Assembly (NCBI GenBank): GCA_013398055.1
Contig: VZRS01007547.1
Location: 93,353-157,352 of the forward strand
Origin: Ifrita kowaldi
Taxonomy: Eukaryota; Chordata; Aves; Passeriformes; Cinclosomatidae
DNA: 64,000 bases
Direction: 5' to 3'
Part shown: positions 48,531-61,170 of the stretch, one piece after another
Position numbering within the stretch: the first letter of the stretch is position 1
How the letters are laid out: every line of letters begins with the position of its first letter
Position numbers and translations under genes: made by a program
The notes under the pieces: generated by a model
The model's input: only the letters and a program-made list of their open reading frames with translations
Told to the model about the DNA's origin: nothing
Databases searched by the model: none

Positions 48531-51500
48531 TCCACAGTATAGAAAACCAGACTAACATACATTAAAACCACCCAATGTTTTCAAAGTAAATAATACAAGA
48601 TATGAAGTAATTTACTTGAAGGTCAGTGACAGAAGTACCTTCTTCACTCTGCTGCACTTCTGCTTCTCAGAACTCCCAGGCAATTGGGTACCCTGGAGCA
48701 GAGACCTCCAATATCTTCCAGTGTTATAAGGGTCCGTGTAAAATAGCTATTAATTAGCACAAAGGCCTCAGCTGAGTTCCCAGACACTGTATTACCAAGT
48801 TACTGTCATTTCCTATGTGTCAATGAATATTGATTAAAACCAGCATTTTCTGCTGGGCAGTTTACACTGTTCCTACCCTGCTTATTGGCAGCAGGTTATT
48901 TCATTTTTCCCAGCTTACCTCTCCCACATGCCACGGAAACCTGAAGCCTAATCGACCACTACGGTGAGAGGCTTATATAGGCTGAACATTGCGACACCTG
49001 GTGCTGGGGCTCCTTTGTCCTCTTGCAGATCTAATCCTCAACACCTGTGCATTATATAAAGATGAGGAAAAATCAGAGGTTTATTTAATTACTACATATG
49101 CCCATAATTTAAATCAGCATAGGCTGTTAGTGTTCGGTCCAAGGTTTGGAGTGAAGTATGGACCTGAAACCAATGCCATGGATTTTTACATTCAGAAATA
49201 TTTGGTATGTGTGCAGCTTTTAATAAATATTTTGTGAAAGTAGAACTCATTGGTATATTTTTCTTGATCACAGAGCTGTATTAAAACATACAAACCCTTT
49301 CATTTTCAAACATGCATATTACAGTCATATAATTTGACCCTTCCTTCATCCAGCTGTACACTTTCTTTTCCTTCTGAAAGAATAAGAAGTTTTCAGATTA
49401 TGAAGGGGAAACACATTTAGCATCACCAACTGCTGTAATCCTGTGGGTTGTGTCAAATGCAGCCTATGTCACCAGATTTACACTTCAGATTTCTCACCTG
49501 TGTCATTGTCACGATGTTACCATTTCCCAACCTGTGAAACATATGGACTAATCCTGCAAACCTGTCAGGGACAGGCCTCATGTTGACTTCACCATCCCCA
49601 GACTTTATTTCGTCTATTGATCTGAAAGGCAATAACAGAAAGGATCATCGTCATCTGATATCGTTATCCTTAGGCATGGAGTTCAGATTTTGCCAATTTC
49701 TATTGAACTCCAGTAGAACATAAGCAAGGGTCTCCCATAGTATGTCAGCAAAAATTATTCCCAAATACATCTTTTTTTTCCTAGAGGGGAGTTTTTCAGA
49801 CACAGGGCCATGACTCCTGTCTAGGTGTGCAGAGAATGACAGTGATCTCCTTCAGTACTCTCCTTTCTGATAGTCCTTTTCAATTCTTACTCTGCTGGGC
49901 ATGACTTTAAAAACATGGCTTTATAAATCACCTATAAGCAGAATTTGGTGCAGTGATGCCTATTTGAATCATCAGAGCGCCTGAAAAATTGGTCTTATGA
50001 GAAGCAGATTGTTCATTCTCTGCAAGAAGTGCCCTGAGCACCTTCCTTACATAGCAGAGCACTTAGTCGGGGTAAACATACACCCAGGGTACAGTTTCAC
50101 ATCGCAGTTAAACTCAACTAAGGGCTTGCTTCCAGTAAAAGCAGGAGGTATCAGTCCCTTTCCCACCTACTTTGTTCCTTCCTCTTCTGTGTCTGCTCCC
50201 AGATGTTTGATGTTTTCTTCCTCGGCACCACTATGACACTCATCACACAATAAGTTGGGTCAATATGCTAATCTTGCAAAAAAAATTAATTTTTTTTGAG
50301 GGGCTTTTGCTAGATTTTTTTTTCTGCAGCTTTAATGAATTAAATTGGCCTTTTCAGCCATCCACTGAACAGTGGTTTGGTCTGGTGGCAGGCCACAGCT
50401 GGGATTCAGTCGACAGTGTGTGTGTTGGGGAGCAGGGGTGCAGTGGAGGGCAGTGGGACCCCACCAAGGTAACGAGGAGACAGTACCTCTGTCACCACCA
50501 CCCCCAAGTATGCAGCTGAAGGCAAAACTTTTGGAGTATTAGACATCACCTTCAGTTCAACTTCTGTTCTCCTCTACCCTTGAATTCCCCTTGAACTTGC
50601 TGAATCCTCCATTTTCAGGTTTCAAGAGAGTGTCGATTGGATTGCAACTGTATATGCAGAATGTACATTTGAAAAGACACAAAAGGGAGCATCATAAACC
50701 CTCTGCCCTTTGTACTTTTCTGAGGTAGTAATAATTACCCAGACCCTAGAAGCCATAGAATGTAACAGACTTAGACTCCCAGATACCTGTAACTCCAGAG
50801 TAGGCCAGGACTTAGTGCAGCGCAAATTTAAAAACTGAAAACCTTTTCAGGCATGTTCACATTTCCTGAGCAAAACTCATTTAAATTCTCAGGGCTGATC
50901 TTAAACTGCAAGCAGGCTTACCTGATTTGTGCCCAGTAGCTATTGACAAAGATATTACTCTCTGTTCTTGTCTATTTTTTTTTTCTCAGAGAAATCTTCC
51001 TTATGTTCTTGTGTCTTTCACTAGTACTACTTTCCATAATCCATCAGATTTCATATTATCAGATTGTTTGAAGATGTATGTTCAGATTTCTTTGCTTGCT
51101 TAGCAGTATGTAAACACTGGAGACCTCAGTTAGATTTATATGACAAAGGAAGTGACAGGATCTCTTTGACAAAGCTAAGCAAGGAGTCTAAAGTGTTAGA
51201 CTTCTGGAAGTTGTAGGTTGAAGTAAGTGGTTAGGACCTGTCCTCCATCAGTGACACAGCAGACACACAGTGTAATTCATCCCTACAAGCCTGTGAACAA
51301 ACCCAGGGGGTTCCTGTGGGGACTAAGGGAATTGCCCTGTTCAAAAGCTAAAATTGGTTTCTATCAAGAATTTTGTCCCATATTTGAGAGCTGCCCTGAC
51401 TTTTCTGTAGGACATCATCTCATAGAAAACATGACTCAAAATGGTGACTCATTAGGTCCTTCTCCTTATTTCTGAGTAAAATCTTAATTCTAGATGATTA

Positions 51501-52720
51501 TACATATACATATAACAAAAAAAATATGGATAGGATGCTATTATAAATACACAGAAGATTGTGAAATTATTTGCAAGTTCAGTGGTTCACTTGGAATTTG
51601 TAGGTATTTAAATAAATGATTAGGGAGTAGACACATATATGGTGCTCTTACTAAGGATAAAAACATAATTTGCCACATCTCATAGTTATCAGCTCTGCAG
51701 TTTTGGCAATGGCATATCTTCTCTTGGTGGGAGTTTTGTCTTGAGGAACTTTGTTATAGACCATGTGAGAAAACCTGCTTTACCTGCATACCACTAGAGT
51801 CTGTGCTCTTGGTTGCTGTAGGTTTACTGACAGCAGCGTTGCAGACAAGCAGCAGAATGTTCACAGTGTGGTTTCATGGCATAGTGCTATGGCCATATGT
51901 ATTGGCATTGCCATACAGCTACTACATACAGCTCCTTCAGATCAAGCCATCCAACTCTTTGTTTGGCACCATCTGCTACTGTGGTGGAAGTTTTCTAATA
52001 CCATGAGCAATTTCTTACTAAAAAAACTGAAAACAGACCTTAAAATATACTATTTTCAAGTTAGGTTTTGAAACCTGTATGATCCTCTGCTCTTCGGGGC
52101 CACTGAAGTCTTTTATGACGTAGCAATATGTTTTATAAGGAAATATATGTGAAAATATGTGAACAATTTATAGCATCACAAACCCTATTTATCATAACAT
52201 TACTTAATCTCAGAAGACTTAATTTTCTTTGAAGTTATCTTGAAAACCATCATTAGGAATCACAGGTCCTAGGTGGTGGAATTCCAGGAACCATGGAAAA
52301 TGCAAGAAAGAGTAAGTGAATGACTCTACATTTCTGGTATGCTGTGAGTTCACCAGATTGGTCTGCCTGTTCAAAGAAGCATAGAAAGGGTCAGATTTGG
52401 CCAGCTGGGAATCCCTGCTACACTGTCCATATGTTTTAACAGGTGGAAGGGTTGCTCAGTTCTTTGCTCTTCTGCTTGGAAGTGGGTGATGTTTGGAGGT
52501 GCCCAGGGGGTGCCCGCTGGGCTGGACCAGTTCCAGCACTCTGAAACTGCAACGAATAGGATAAGGAAGAGGCATTCACAGAATCAATCTTTAAACCCTG
52601 TGCAGTGGAGAGAAATAGCTTCCTTCAGGGGACACAGAGAGCAGCTGAACTAGGCTCCTGCTTTCAATCTCTTTCCAGTGACTCTGCTGGGAACTCAGGG
52701 AGATAGCTTAATTGGTCCTC
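48531..52720. other. non-coding block with one exon-like segment
   Basis: The stretch 49029-49204 is open in one frame on the plus strand and is bounded by a good polypyrimidine-CAG acceptor and a GTATGT donor. I recognise no protein family in it, so it is reported only as an observation. Otherwise I see AT-rich sequence with a TATACATA simple stretch near 51500 and a T-rich run near 50975. Confidence 0.45.
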
Positions 52721-52724
52721 TCTG

Positions 52725-52765
52725 ATACACTGATAATAATGATAATAAATAATGATAAAAACCTG
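52725..52765. repeat. imperfect (GATAAT)n-type simple repeat
   Basis: The sequence runs GATAATAATGATAATAAATA followed by ATGATAAAAA. This is a short imperfect AT-rich microsatellite. Confidence 0.7.
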
Positions 52766-55700
52766 CTCATTTGCTCCATAATTTGAGGTGAAATTTCTAC
52801 CAAAATGCGTAAAATTCACCATTGTAGTTCTATTTTTAAGATTCATGCCCCATTCACTGAATAAAAGGCAAATGGAGAGGGAGAAAGATAAACGGAAATT
52901 GAGTTAATACTGAGGAAATGTGCCAAGTAAAGTCCTTGGAAACTTTCAAGGTCAATGCAAAAGTGTGCATGAAACCTAACAATTCAGCAAGTAAAAATGA
53001 CCTCACATTTATGAGAAGCCAGGTAGAAGAATATGGCTTTGCATTTACCCTACTGCTGTTCACATTTCCTGTAGTTTTAGTTTGTTGTTCTTAATAATAA
53101 GAGATTATTGGAGCAAATAAGCAACATGAATTTACACCTCCGTCTGTGGCAGGCAACAACTGCTGTGCAACTGAAGGGAGAGTTCTCACTCCAAGCATCT
53201 GAGGACAGTGCTTCCAGAGGAATCTCTCAGGACTCATCACTACTCTTCAAACTGAGAGAAATTTACAGGCAAACATTCACTGACAGTTGAATAGCAACAA
53301 AAAGCATTATAAATGAGAACTTCCTTAGCCCAGGAATATTTAGGATTTCATGGTTATGTAAAGTATCTTTATGACATATCAAAGCACACTTTTGATATTT
53401 ATAATATACCAATTGCATAACCAAGGAACTTTAAGCTGTAGAGCAATGCTGTTATAATTTTAACAAGGTTATAATTCCAATGAGATATATTTTAAACCCA
53501 TTAAAAAAGTAATACATGACCTTTTTTAGCTCATTTTGCATCCACTTTAAAAGAAATTTTAGAAGTCTGTCAGAATTTTAGATTCCTTTGGATGCAATTT
53601 TGCATGTCTGTTTTGAGGGAAATTTTGAAATTTTCAAAGCTTTCATGTAAAGCCTGACCTACAGGAACTCTACCCCCGCAAAAAATAGTAAAGCATGTGT
53701 CTTCAGTGACACTGATTTTTCCCTCACTTGAAGAAAATACAGCAGCTGTCTGCCATGACAGTTACAAATCTGTCAGGTTGTGTAAACTGGGAACAAAACA
53801 AAGAACATGGTGTCAAAAGGGATGCCTACAATTTCTGAGAATTTGAGCTGCTTTTTCTGTCTCCCTGGGTTTTTGGGCTTTTGCTGCACAGTAAGGACTT
53901 GAGAAGCGCTGGGCTCCATTTGTAGAGATGGTAAATAAGGCTCCCTAGACAGGTAGGAATGCCATCACTGTCTGAGTAGCCCTTGCAACCCTTGGTCTCC
54001 TTAGGCTAAAGGCTCACTAGCTTTTCCTGGTCCTTAGCAAGCTCCAAAACAAACTTCTAGAAAACAAGGTAGCTTTAGATCAAAATGTTGCCTGTATTTC
54101 AAAAGAGGTTTACCATGTATACATGCCCCTGTATAGCTAATCTTATTTAAAAGTAACTTTCCAGGAAGAAAATTCTGAAGGTGCAAACTATCTCTCTTCA
54201 GACCTACGACACTGTAGTTAGTTGGGCTCCACTGAAAGAGTGACAGAGCAGTCAGGGATAAAAATAAACCACTGGTTCACATATCATTCATGCTCACAGA
54301 GAAAGATTCGGGACATGCTGACTAAGCAGTGTTTGAACAAATAAAGTTGCTCCTTTGTGTTATTTTTTATGAACTACTCCACTGATAAATACTATGACTA
54401 TTAAATGAGTGTCAAAAGTTGCAGTGGTTTAGGTCTAGGCTAATATTCCTAGGTTATCTGTCCTTTGTGCCTATCAAGTTTTTTGTTCCTTTTAACCTCT
54501 AGGGAACAGGAAGAACTGTTCTAGTTCCAATAATATTTAACTTTATATGAGTCCCAGGATAATTTTAAAAAGCTCTTCTACCATACCTAGTGCAGGGACT
54601 AAATGTGTTTACTTTGTTGATATACTTTGCTGTTGGATGGTGATCAGGTGATCATGCCAGTTTCATTAGCTTTTTTGGCAGTTGTTTACGCAGATGAGTA
54701 CAAGTTGCAGCTAATTCATTTTCAGGGTCTAGCAGCAGTAGTAGGAATTGATTTTTAGGGGCTTATTTTACACCTGCTGGAGAAACAGAAAACACAGCGG
54801 TACACCATGGCTCATGCAGTTCAAGGATGTCCTAAGAGTTCTTTAAGGGTGACTTTTTGCTATTGTCTCCTTCTTGACATGTTTGGTCTCCAGGGAAAAT
54901 TCAGGAACATTGTGAGTTGGTGATAACTACATGGAGCCATGTTATCAGACTAGCTCTTGCATATCCATGTTAGCAATGATGCAGAGGTATGTTTCTCTCT
55001 AGGCCAATGGCTATTTTAACTTCTAGCTCTGACTAAGCCAGTGGAGCAAAAGTTAACACCCAGAGCTATGGAAGTGCCCCTAGCATGATGTGTGTTAGAA
55101 AACACAGAGCCTCTGAGTTTGATTATTCCTATCCTCTCCTTTCAAACCATCTTCTCTAGACTGCCTTTTCAGACAGACACCTTCTGAACAGAGAACGCTC
55201 AGTTTGTGTCCATAACACTCAGTAACAGCATGGACTGAAGGGCTAGCTGAGTTGGTACTGTAAAGTATTCATGACAAATAGATTCTAGAGTAGTTTGCAA
55301 ATTTTCTCCTGGGTAATACCCAGAGGAGGTGTAGCTAGACGGGATTCACATGCTGCTAGCTTGAGCATTAACATGCTTACCACTCCAATGCAGACACCCA
55401 GAAAGACAGACTGCTTCCTGGACAGGTGGCCACCAGTCAGAAAAGAGAAGTTGTAATAATCTGTTCTTTGATCTTTCAGAGGTCTCCAAGATTTCTACTG
55501 CTTTTTGGCTTGGATCACAGTTTAAATAATGATAATATTTTTCTCTTGAGTCCTTTGTTTGCTAACTTGTAACATGTCAACAATTTCATTTCTATCAGTG
55601 TTTTTTTTATCTTTCATGTATTTCACAGCTTCAACTTATATATTATCTCATAGTTCAAAAATTTTTAAAGAACAAGTAAACCAACATCCCACATTTGTGG

Positions 55701-58700
55701 ATACAAAAATGGATGGTGGTTCACAGTCATGTGCAGCACAGGGTGTTTCACCTCTTCTACCCAGCAGATATTCTCACTCTTACTCAGGAAACTTCCTGAT
55801 TGACCTTTTCTTCATGATAAATAAGAGCATTGCTGATGTTGATTTTCTTCATCCCTTCCTATTCAGTCCTGGATGCCCATCTGGAGTGTTCAGGCAAGAG
55901 AAGCTAGGATATAGTTGGTGTGGCCAACTTTAGGGGCATAAGACTGAGGGTCAGATGAGACACAGCAGGCACCAGTGGCATAGTGAAGAGTACTGGAGAG
56001 ATTCTGTGTGTACTGTCTTCAGGAGATGACCATACCATGTTCATCTGTTTCATATTATAGGGCAGATTCATATTGTTGACCAGATTCATATATATAGGAC
56101 AGAACTGGTGATTTGCCTTCATGCCACAAAGGTAGTCAGTTGCAATGGTCTGTTCTCCAGATGTATTTTAGAGACCACTTAAAAGATCAAATTTACCTAA
56201 AGCAGCTCTTGCTTTTTATGTGGGAATGGCTGGCACGATCACTGTCTCTGTGCCATGTATCTTTGTTTCTGCATAGTATTTGAAATCAAATAGCTTATCG
56301 ACCACTTCTGTCAGGTCTTTTCTTTAGGGGACTAAATAACTGAACATTTCTCATGGAAAGTCCTTGCCATGGGAATTGTCACCTCCTCTGTAGCTCAGAT
56401 TTGTAGCTTAGATAAAAGTCACATTTACTTACTCTAGGTCTTCCTTAGAGCTAGCCTGGGCAAATAGCCATAGAAGAAAGAAAGACAGCACCAGACTGGC
56501 TTAGTTTGTGCCCATTTTTGATAGAGGTTATCCTAGAGTCTTGATAACTGCAGAAGTAATAAACACTGCAATAGTCAGTATAAAACTAAAAAAAAAAAAA
56601 ACTGAAAGCCTATTTTTAGAGACAGCTTGAAGTTCACTTCGGGACAAAAAAGAGCTGGAGATCACTCTACAGCAACAAGTGTTATGTGATTGCACCAGTT
56701 GCATTAAAGCTTTCAAGTGTAAATCTCTTTAAAGGCTACCCATATGAGGAAAATGTCATTCGGGAGACTTGGGTAAGTGTCATGGACCCTGTGGAATGTA
56801 GTCATGGACTTCATTTGGTGAGCTGGATGGCTTCCCAGCTATCAGAAATTCCACTGTGGCCTGAGACAAAAAACAAAAGATAGAAGATGCTATATTTGGT
56901 ATAAGCCAAATGCCACCTGAGCCATTAGAGCAACAAGGGGGTCTTTAAAGGGGTGAGATTCACCTGGAAGTTTCACCTGCAATGTTCCACCTCCACTTTC
57001 CAGGTCTGCCAAGATTTTTTAAATTGACCTGACAAACAGCATTGAATAACTGCCTCTCCCAACAGCAGATGGGCAGTCAAAGGCTATTGGGCAAGCAGTC
57101 CTCTGGCAGCAGAGAGGCATATACATATTCTGACTCAGAAATTCTTAGATAAAGTATAAACATCAGTAATTATCACTGAAGAGACTGTAGGAACTAAAAG
57201 CAGGGATCATAATTCTGGCAAATCTTAAAGAGATATCAGATCTTAGAAGAATTAACAATGTGTTTTATTTTTATACCTTTTCACTGAAATCTTCTGCATA
57301 TTTTTATTCATTGTACTGTGCCTGTACACTCCTCATAGCATTTTGATATGGTAACTAGATAAATTCCATCTGACACTCAAATCTTCATACCGATGGTCTC
57401 TAAGGACCTATGAAGAACAAGATATTAGGATATAATACAATACAGTTTCTTATAATACAGTTTTCATATTAAACATAGAATTCTCCATTTCCAAGACGTG
57501 TAATACAACAGCTTAGAAAACAATTTTATATCCAATACACATTAAGTTTTGGCTATTATAGATCAGCATATCCCAGTGAAGCCAATGGAGTTATTCCAGT
57601 TAACAGTAGTTAAGAAATGTATTGGTCTTAAATTGAATATTTGTTTTTTAAGCATTACATGCATTCTTACAACACAGTCCAGCAACTTGTGTCTCTCCTG
57701 ACACTCATATGGCCCCATGTGCCATCTAGTGGAAAAGGTCAACCTTAAAAGATGCTGTCAACCTGAGCTAGGAGGGTTTACAACGGAAAATGAAATGAAA
57801 AAGAAATACTAAGGAAGTCTTATTCTGAAGAGCAACATATGTCAAGTGCATATGTTTTACAAGTAGGTAGAGAGAGATAATATTTGACAGTTCGGAATTA
57901 GTATTAAAATGATTTCCAGTATAAATAAACACTTTTGAATCTTTAACTGCGTAGAAATCAATATTGTCTGAGGGACAAAGGGACTTATTTTTCTTATTCT
58001 AGTGATTAGTCTTGATTTCATAAAGGCAATCTGGAGAAGGACAAGAAAGATAAAAGATAAAAATAGAAAAGTACATGTGGAACTCAGAATTTGAAGGAAG
58101 TAGTAAAAGCAGTTCTTAGAATTGATATCAATTTTCCTGCAGTCTGAAATGCAATTGTAAAATAAGTCAGTGGAATGTAAACACAGTATTATATTAAGAA
58201 TTATTTCATTATTTAAAAAACCCCCAGGCTTCTCATTTCATTTTGTTGTCTCTGTCCAACTAATCTGCACTAGAGATCTATTTTCTCTCTTTTTTTTCCT
58301 CTTGTTGTAGAATATATCTGCTGCAACTTCTGTCTTTCTTCAGTCTTTCCTCTCTTCAGGAGCTGCTTACAGCTGTTTTTGCAGATTGACTCTCCCTGTC
58401 TTAGTTCAATTTTCCTGTAGTTTATAGTATGTCTGTGACTGCAGAACGGGTTTAACTGTATCACCTACCAAATAATTTCTACAGTATTCATCTTCACAGA
58501 TGCTCTTCTGATCCAACTTTTTCTCAACACTTCAGTCATAGCAGGAGTTCTTACTTTACTAGAGGCACAAGGAATATGAGTAAGTCCAGGGAAGTCCCCT
58601 CCATGGAACTGGACATGGCAGCAATGCTCTTAGCACCACGTGCTTGGAGGAAAGTTTACCTGCAGCTAAAACTTTTGTTCTGAGACCAAACAGGCAGAAA

Positions 58701-59820
58701 CTTGTGGCTGATTAAAGCAGAGTGAACTAAGATCCCCACAAACGAAATTTTGGGCAAGATACCAGTGTCAAAGTTCACATTCCCTATGCCTTTGCGTGAT
58801 TCAGTCTTAGATTCAAGATACTGGCTAGGAGAAATAGCCCCATAAACAATACATATATTTACCTGCTCCTGTTGAAAAATCTCAAGCTTTTTCAATGACG
58901 CAGAGAGAAAAAAAGGCCAAAAAAAAAGGCCAATAAAACAAAGGTGGGCCCTAACTGTTCCCACTTTAAACATCCAGGTGTATTCATTATATGTGTGGCT
59001 GCTGCAACTTTAGCAGCAAGGTCAGTTTCATTACTTTTAACATGCTACAAACGTTGACCTGAAAAATGCAGGCAAAGACACAACAAAAGTGATGCCAGCA
59101 GCTTTAATCTCAGCAAACATATTGAGAATTTTGTGAGCAAAAGGGTACTCCTCGACCTAACAGCATGACCCTGTCAAGTAAGTCTCATCATTGCTGACAG
59201 GCTTAGAGGTGTGGAAACTTCCCAAAGAAAATATTCCCCAAAATATTTCACAGTGGAAAGTGTCAGTCAGCTGAAAGGCAGGAGTTGCTGACTCCCATCC
59301 TCTTGTTTCTCTCTTGATGGATCTCTGACTAGATGAAGTCATATCTGTATGGCTTCATACACTAACATCCAACAGACACTTGTAGAAAAACCTAGCACTT
59401 AATTTCTTCACCTTCTGATCCAAGACAGGGATTCCACCAACAAAGAATATCGTAAAATGGATGAATTTTTCTGAAAGAAAAAACACAACTGGAAAGTGTG
59501 GAATTTGAATTATTCTAATTACATTGCTAAAGCAGTTCTATATATTCTCTGGCCCTGCCACTCACTGCTTTAAAGGCATAGCTTTTTTTATGAGAATACT
59601 TCAAATCTGTGAAATGCGTATAGGCACTGAAAACGTAATGCTGAGCTGTGGAGATTCAGTGAGTGTATCTACCCTGCTATTCACTGGAAGAGCTGAATGA
59701 TGATGAAGGGGAATTAGAGAACTAGAGACTTAACTTCCCCAAGTGCATGTAGCTGGTGCCAGTCAGCGAGCAAGACCTTCCTTCTTGCTCTCAACAAATT
59801 GGTCAAAAGTATGTTTTCTA
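52766..59820. other. non-coding block
   Basis: No recognisable gene, CR1 end or LTR. The plus-strand 124-codon frame at 55559-55933 starts in a T-rich, hydrophobic stretch and lacks any family signature. A short CCCAGTGAAGCCAATGGAG segment near 57572 recalls ancient palindromic repeats but is too short to assign. A 14-base A run lies at about 56588, and a doubled AAAAAAGGCCAA near 58911-58932. Confidence 0.5.
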
Positions 59821-59825
59821 CTTGT

Positions 59826-59893
59826 GTATATATACAAGTATACATATCTATGGATATCTATATCTATATATCTCTATATATATCTCACGCTTG
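59826..59893. repeat. AT-rich (TATATC/TATA)n simple repeat
   Basis: Alternating TATATA, TATCTA and TCTATA words run for about 65 bases with many self-complementary segments, ending before CACGC. This is an imperfect microsatellite likely to be length-variable. Two plus-strand frames crossing it read Tyr/Ile-rich nonsense and are not genes. Confidence 0.8.
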
Positions 59894-60159
59894 CAGAGGT
59901 TTTACAGGTTATTCCAAAAGTGTGTTCCAGAGAAAACATGCACATAAAATACGGTGTATTCCTTTCCCTTTATAAAATGTTGGTACATTATGCTAATTTC
60001 TAATCCTAAAATCAGGGGGAACATAGTACTACAACTACCCATGCTCATGAGAGTGGGCAAGATGCTAGCCCATCCTGGGGCCAAGAAAAAGCATGAAATA
60101 AATCAGAAATAAATACATTAATTTGGGATAAAATAATTCAAAGATAAAGTGTATTAATA

Positions 60160-60480
60160 TTATAAATTTTTTGCACGAATTTATTAAAACACACTTCAGC
60201 AGTCAGAGCAGAATAAAAGCTAATTTGCAACTGGTTGTAATGGGCTTGGAATCAGCTTTAGTACTAGAAGAAAGTTCAAATACAGTAGAAAGGAAATGCA
60301 ATACAATAAAGCTGTGACTCAGGGGACTGATTGGGATAATGAAATGCATTTCGATGAATTCTTATGGGTAAAGTATTATTACAGAGGAGCTTATAAACAA
60401 GCAGGGAATAGATGAATTTGCCACAATAGCACTACCATGTCACAGTGACTTGTATTACTATAGAAATTATTTTGAAGTGC
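60160..60480. promoter_or_regulatory. candidate conserved non-coding element
   Basis: This is repeat-free, AT-rich but complex sequence. It includes GGATAATGAAATGCATTTCG near 60334 (with the partial palindrome GAAATGCATTTC) and TAATTTGCAACTGG near 60221. Its texture is that of many vertebrate conserved elements. Without a comparison this is only a suggestion. Confidence 0.18.
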
Positions 60481-60869
60481 GAAAGGTACTGTACTTGGCA
60501 TTCTAGTAACTAATCTAAAGTGACTATTTCACTGAGCTTTGTTGTTCATCAGGATCAAAAGTGCAGACTGTGTGTCTACTTGGTAACAGAACTGCTAATG
60601 CTCTATTCATCTGGCCAGCTGTGAGTCTCCTCTAAGACCACAGAGCAGACATTCTGCACATCTATTCATATAAAACCCAGGGAGGCTGTGGAAGTTTGCT
60701 GTTTTGCCTGCTCTGTGGGGGCCTCCTGTGGCCTGAATTAGATGGCTCCTTCTCTCAAGCAAGTTAAAAATAACTCTTGAGTTATGATTTGTGAAAACAG
60801 CAGGGCTAATGCCAAGACCAGAGAGCTGTGGTTTGCTCCTTGTGTGTTTGGAAATGTTACAAGTAATAT

Positions 60870-61170
60870 TTTATGAACTTTCAATTTATATATAATTTCC
60901 TTTATGCAAATATATACCTTCTTGTTGAACTGTGCATCATTTTATAAACCCAAAATTTGACTTGCCTCAAAATGGTAATTAAAACCACCCAGATTTTAAA
61001 CTTGTATAAATTTTTGATAGATTTCTTTTCCACTCAACCATGTAATCAAATCTTATTAGAAACTGTGGAACATGGAGCAATTACATAATTTCTTTAATTT
61101 CACAAGTCTGTGCTGATAATTTTACAAAATTCCCTTATCTTAGATACATTTAGTTTTAAAGAAAAACTGT
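60870..61170. promoter_or_regulatory. candidate conserved non-coding element, AT-rich
   Basis: An octamer-like TTTATGCAAATATATACC (ATGCAAAT at about 60903-60910), GGTAATTAAAACC near 60974, and several TAATTT/ATTA cores fall within 300 bases without repeat signatures. An enhancer-like role is inference. Confidence 0.2.

Noticed and set aside
50718..50737. TGAGGTAGTAATAATTAC resembling the let-7 seed
   Set aside because: Similarity ends after the seed, and no hairpin partner is present.
55559..55933. 124-codon plus-strand open frame with a hydrophobic start
   Set aside because: The hydrophobic start comes from T-rich DNA. No CpG island, no cleavage-site or domain continuity, and no recognisable family.
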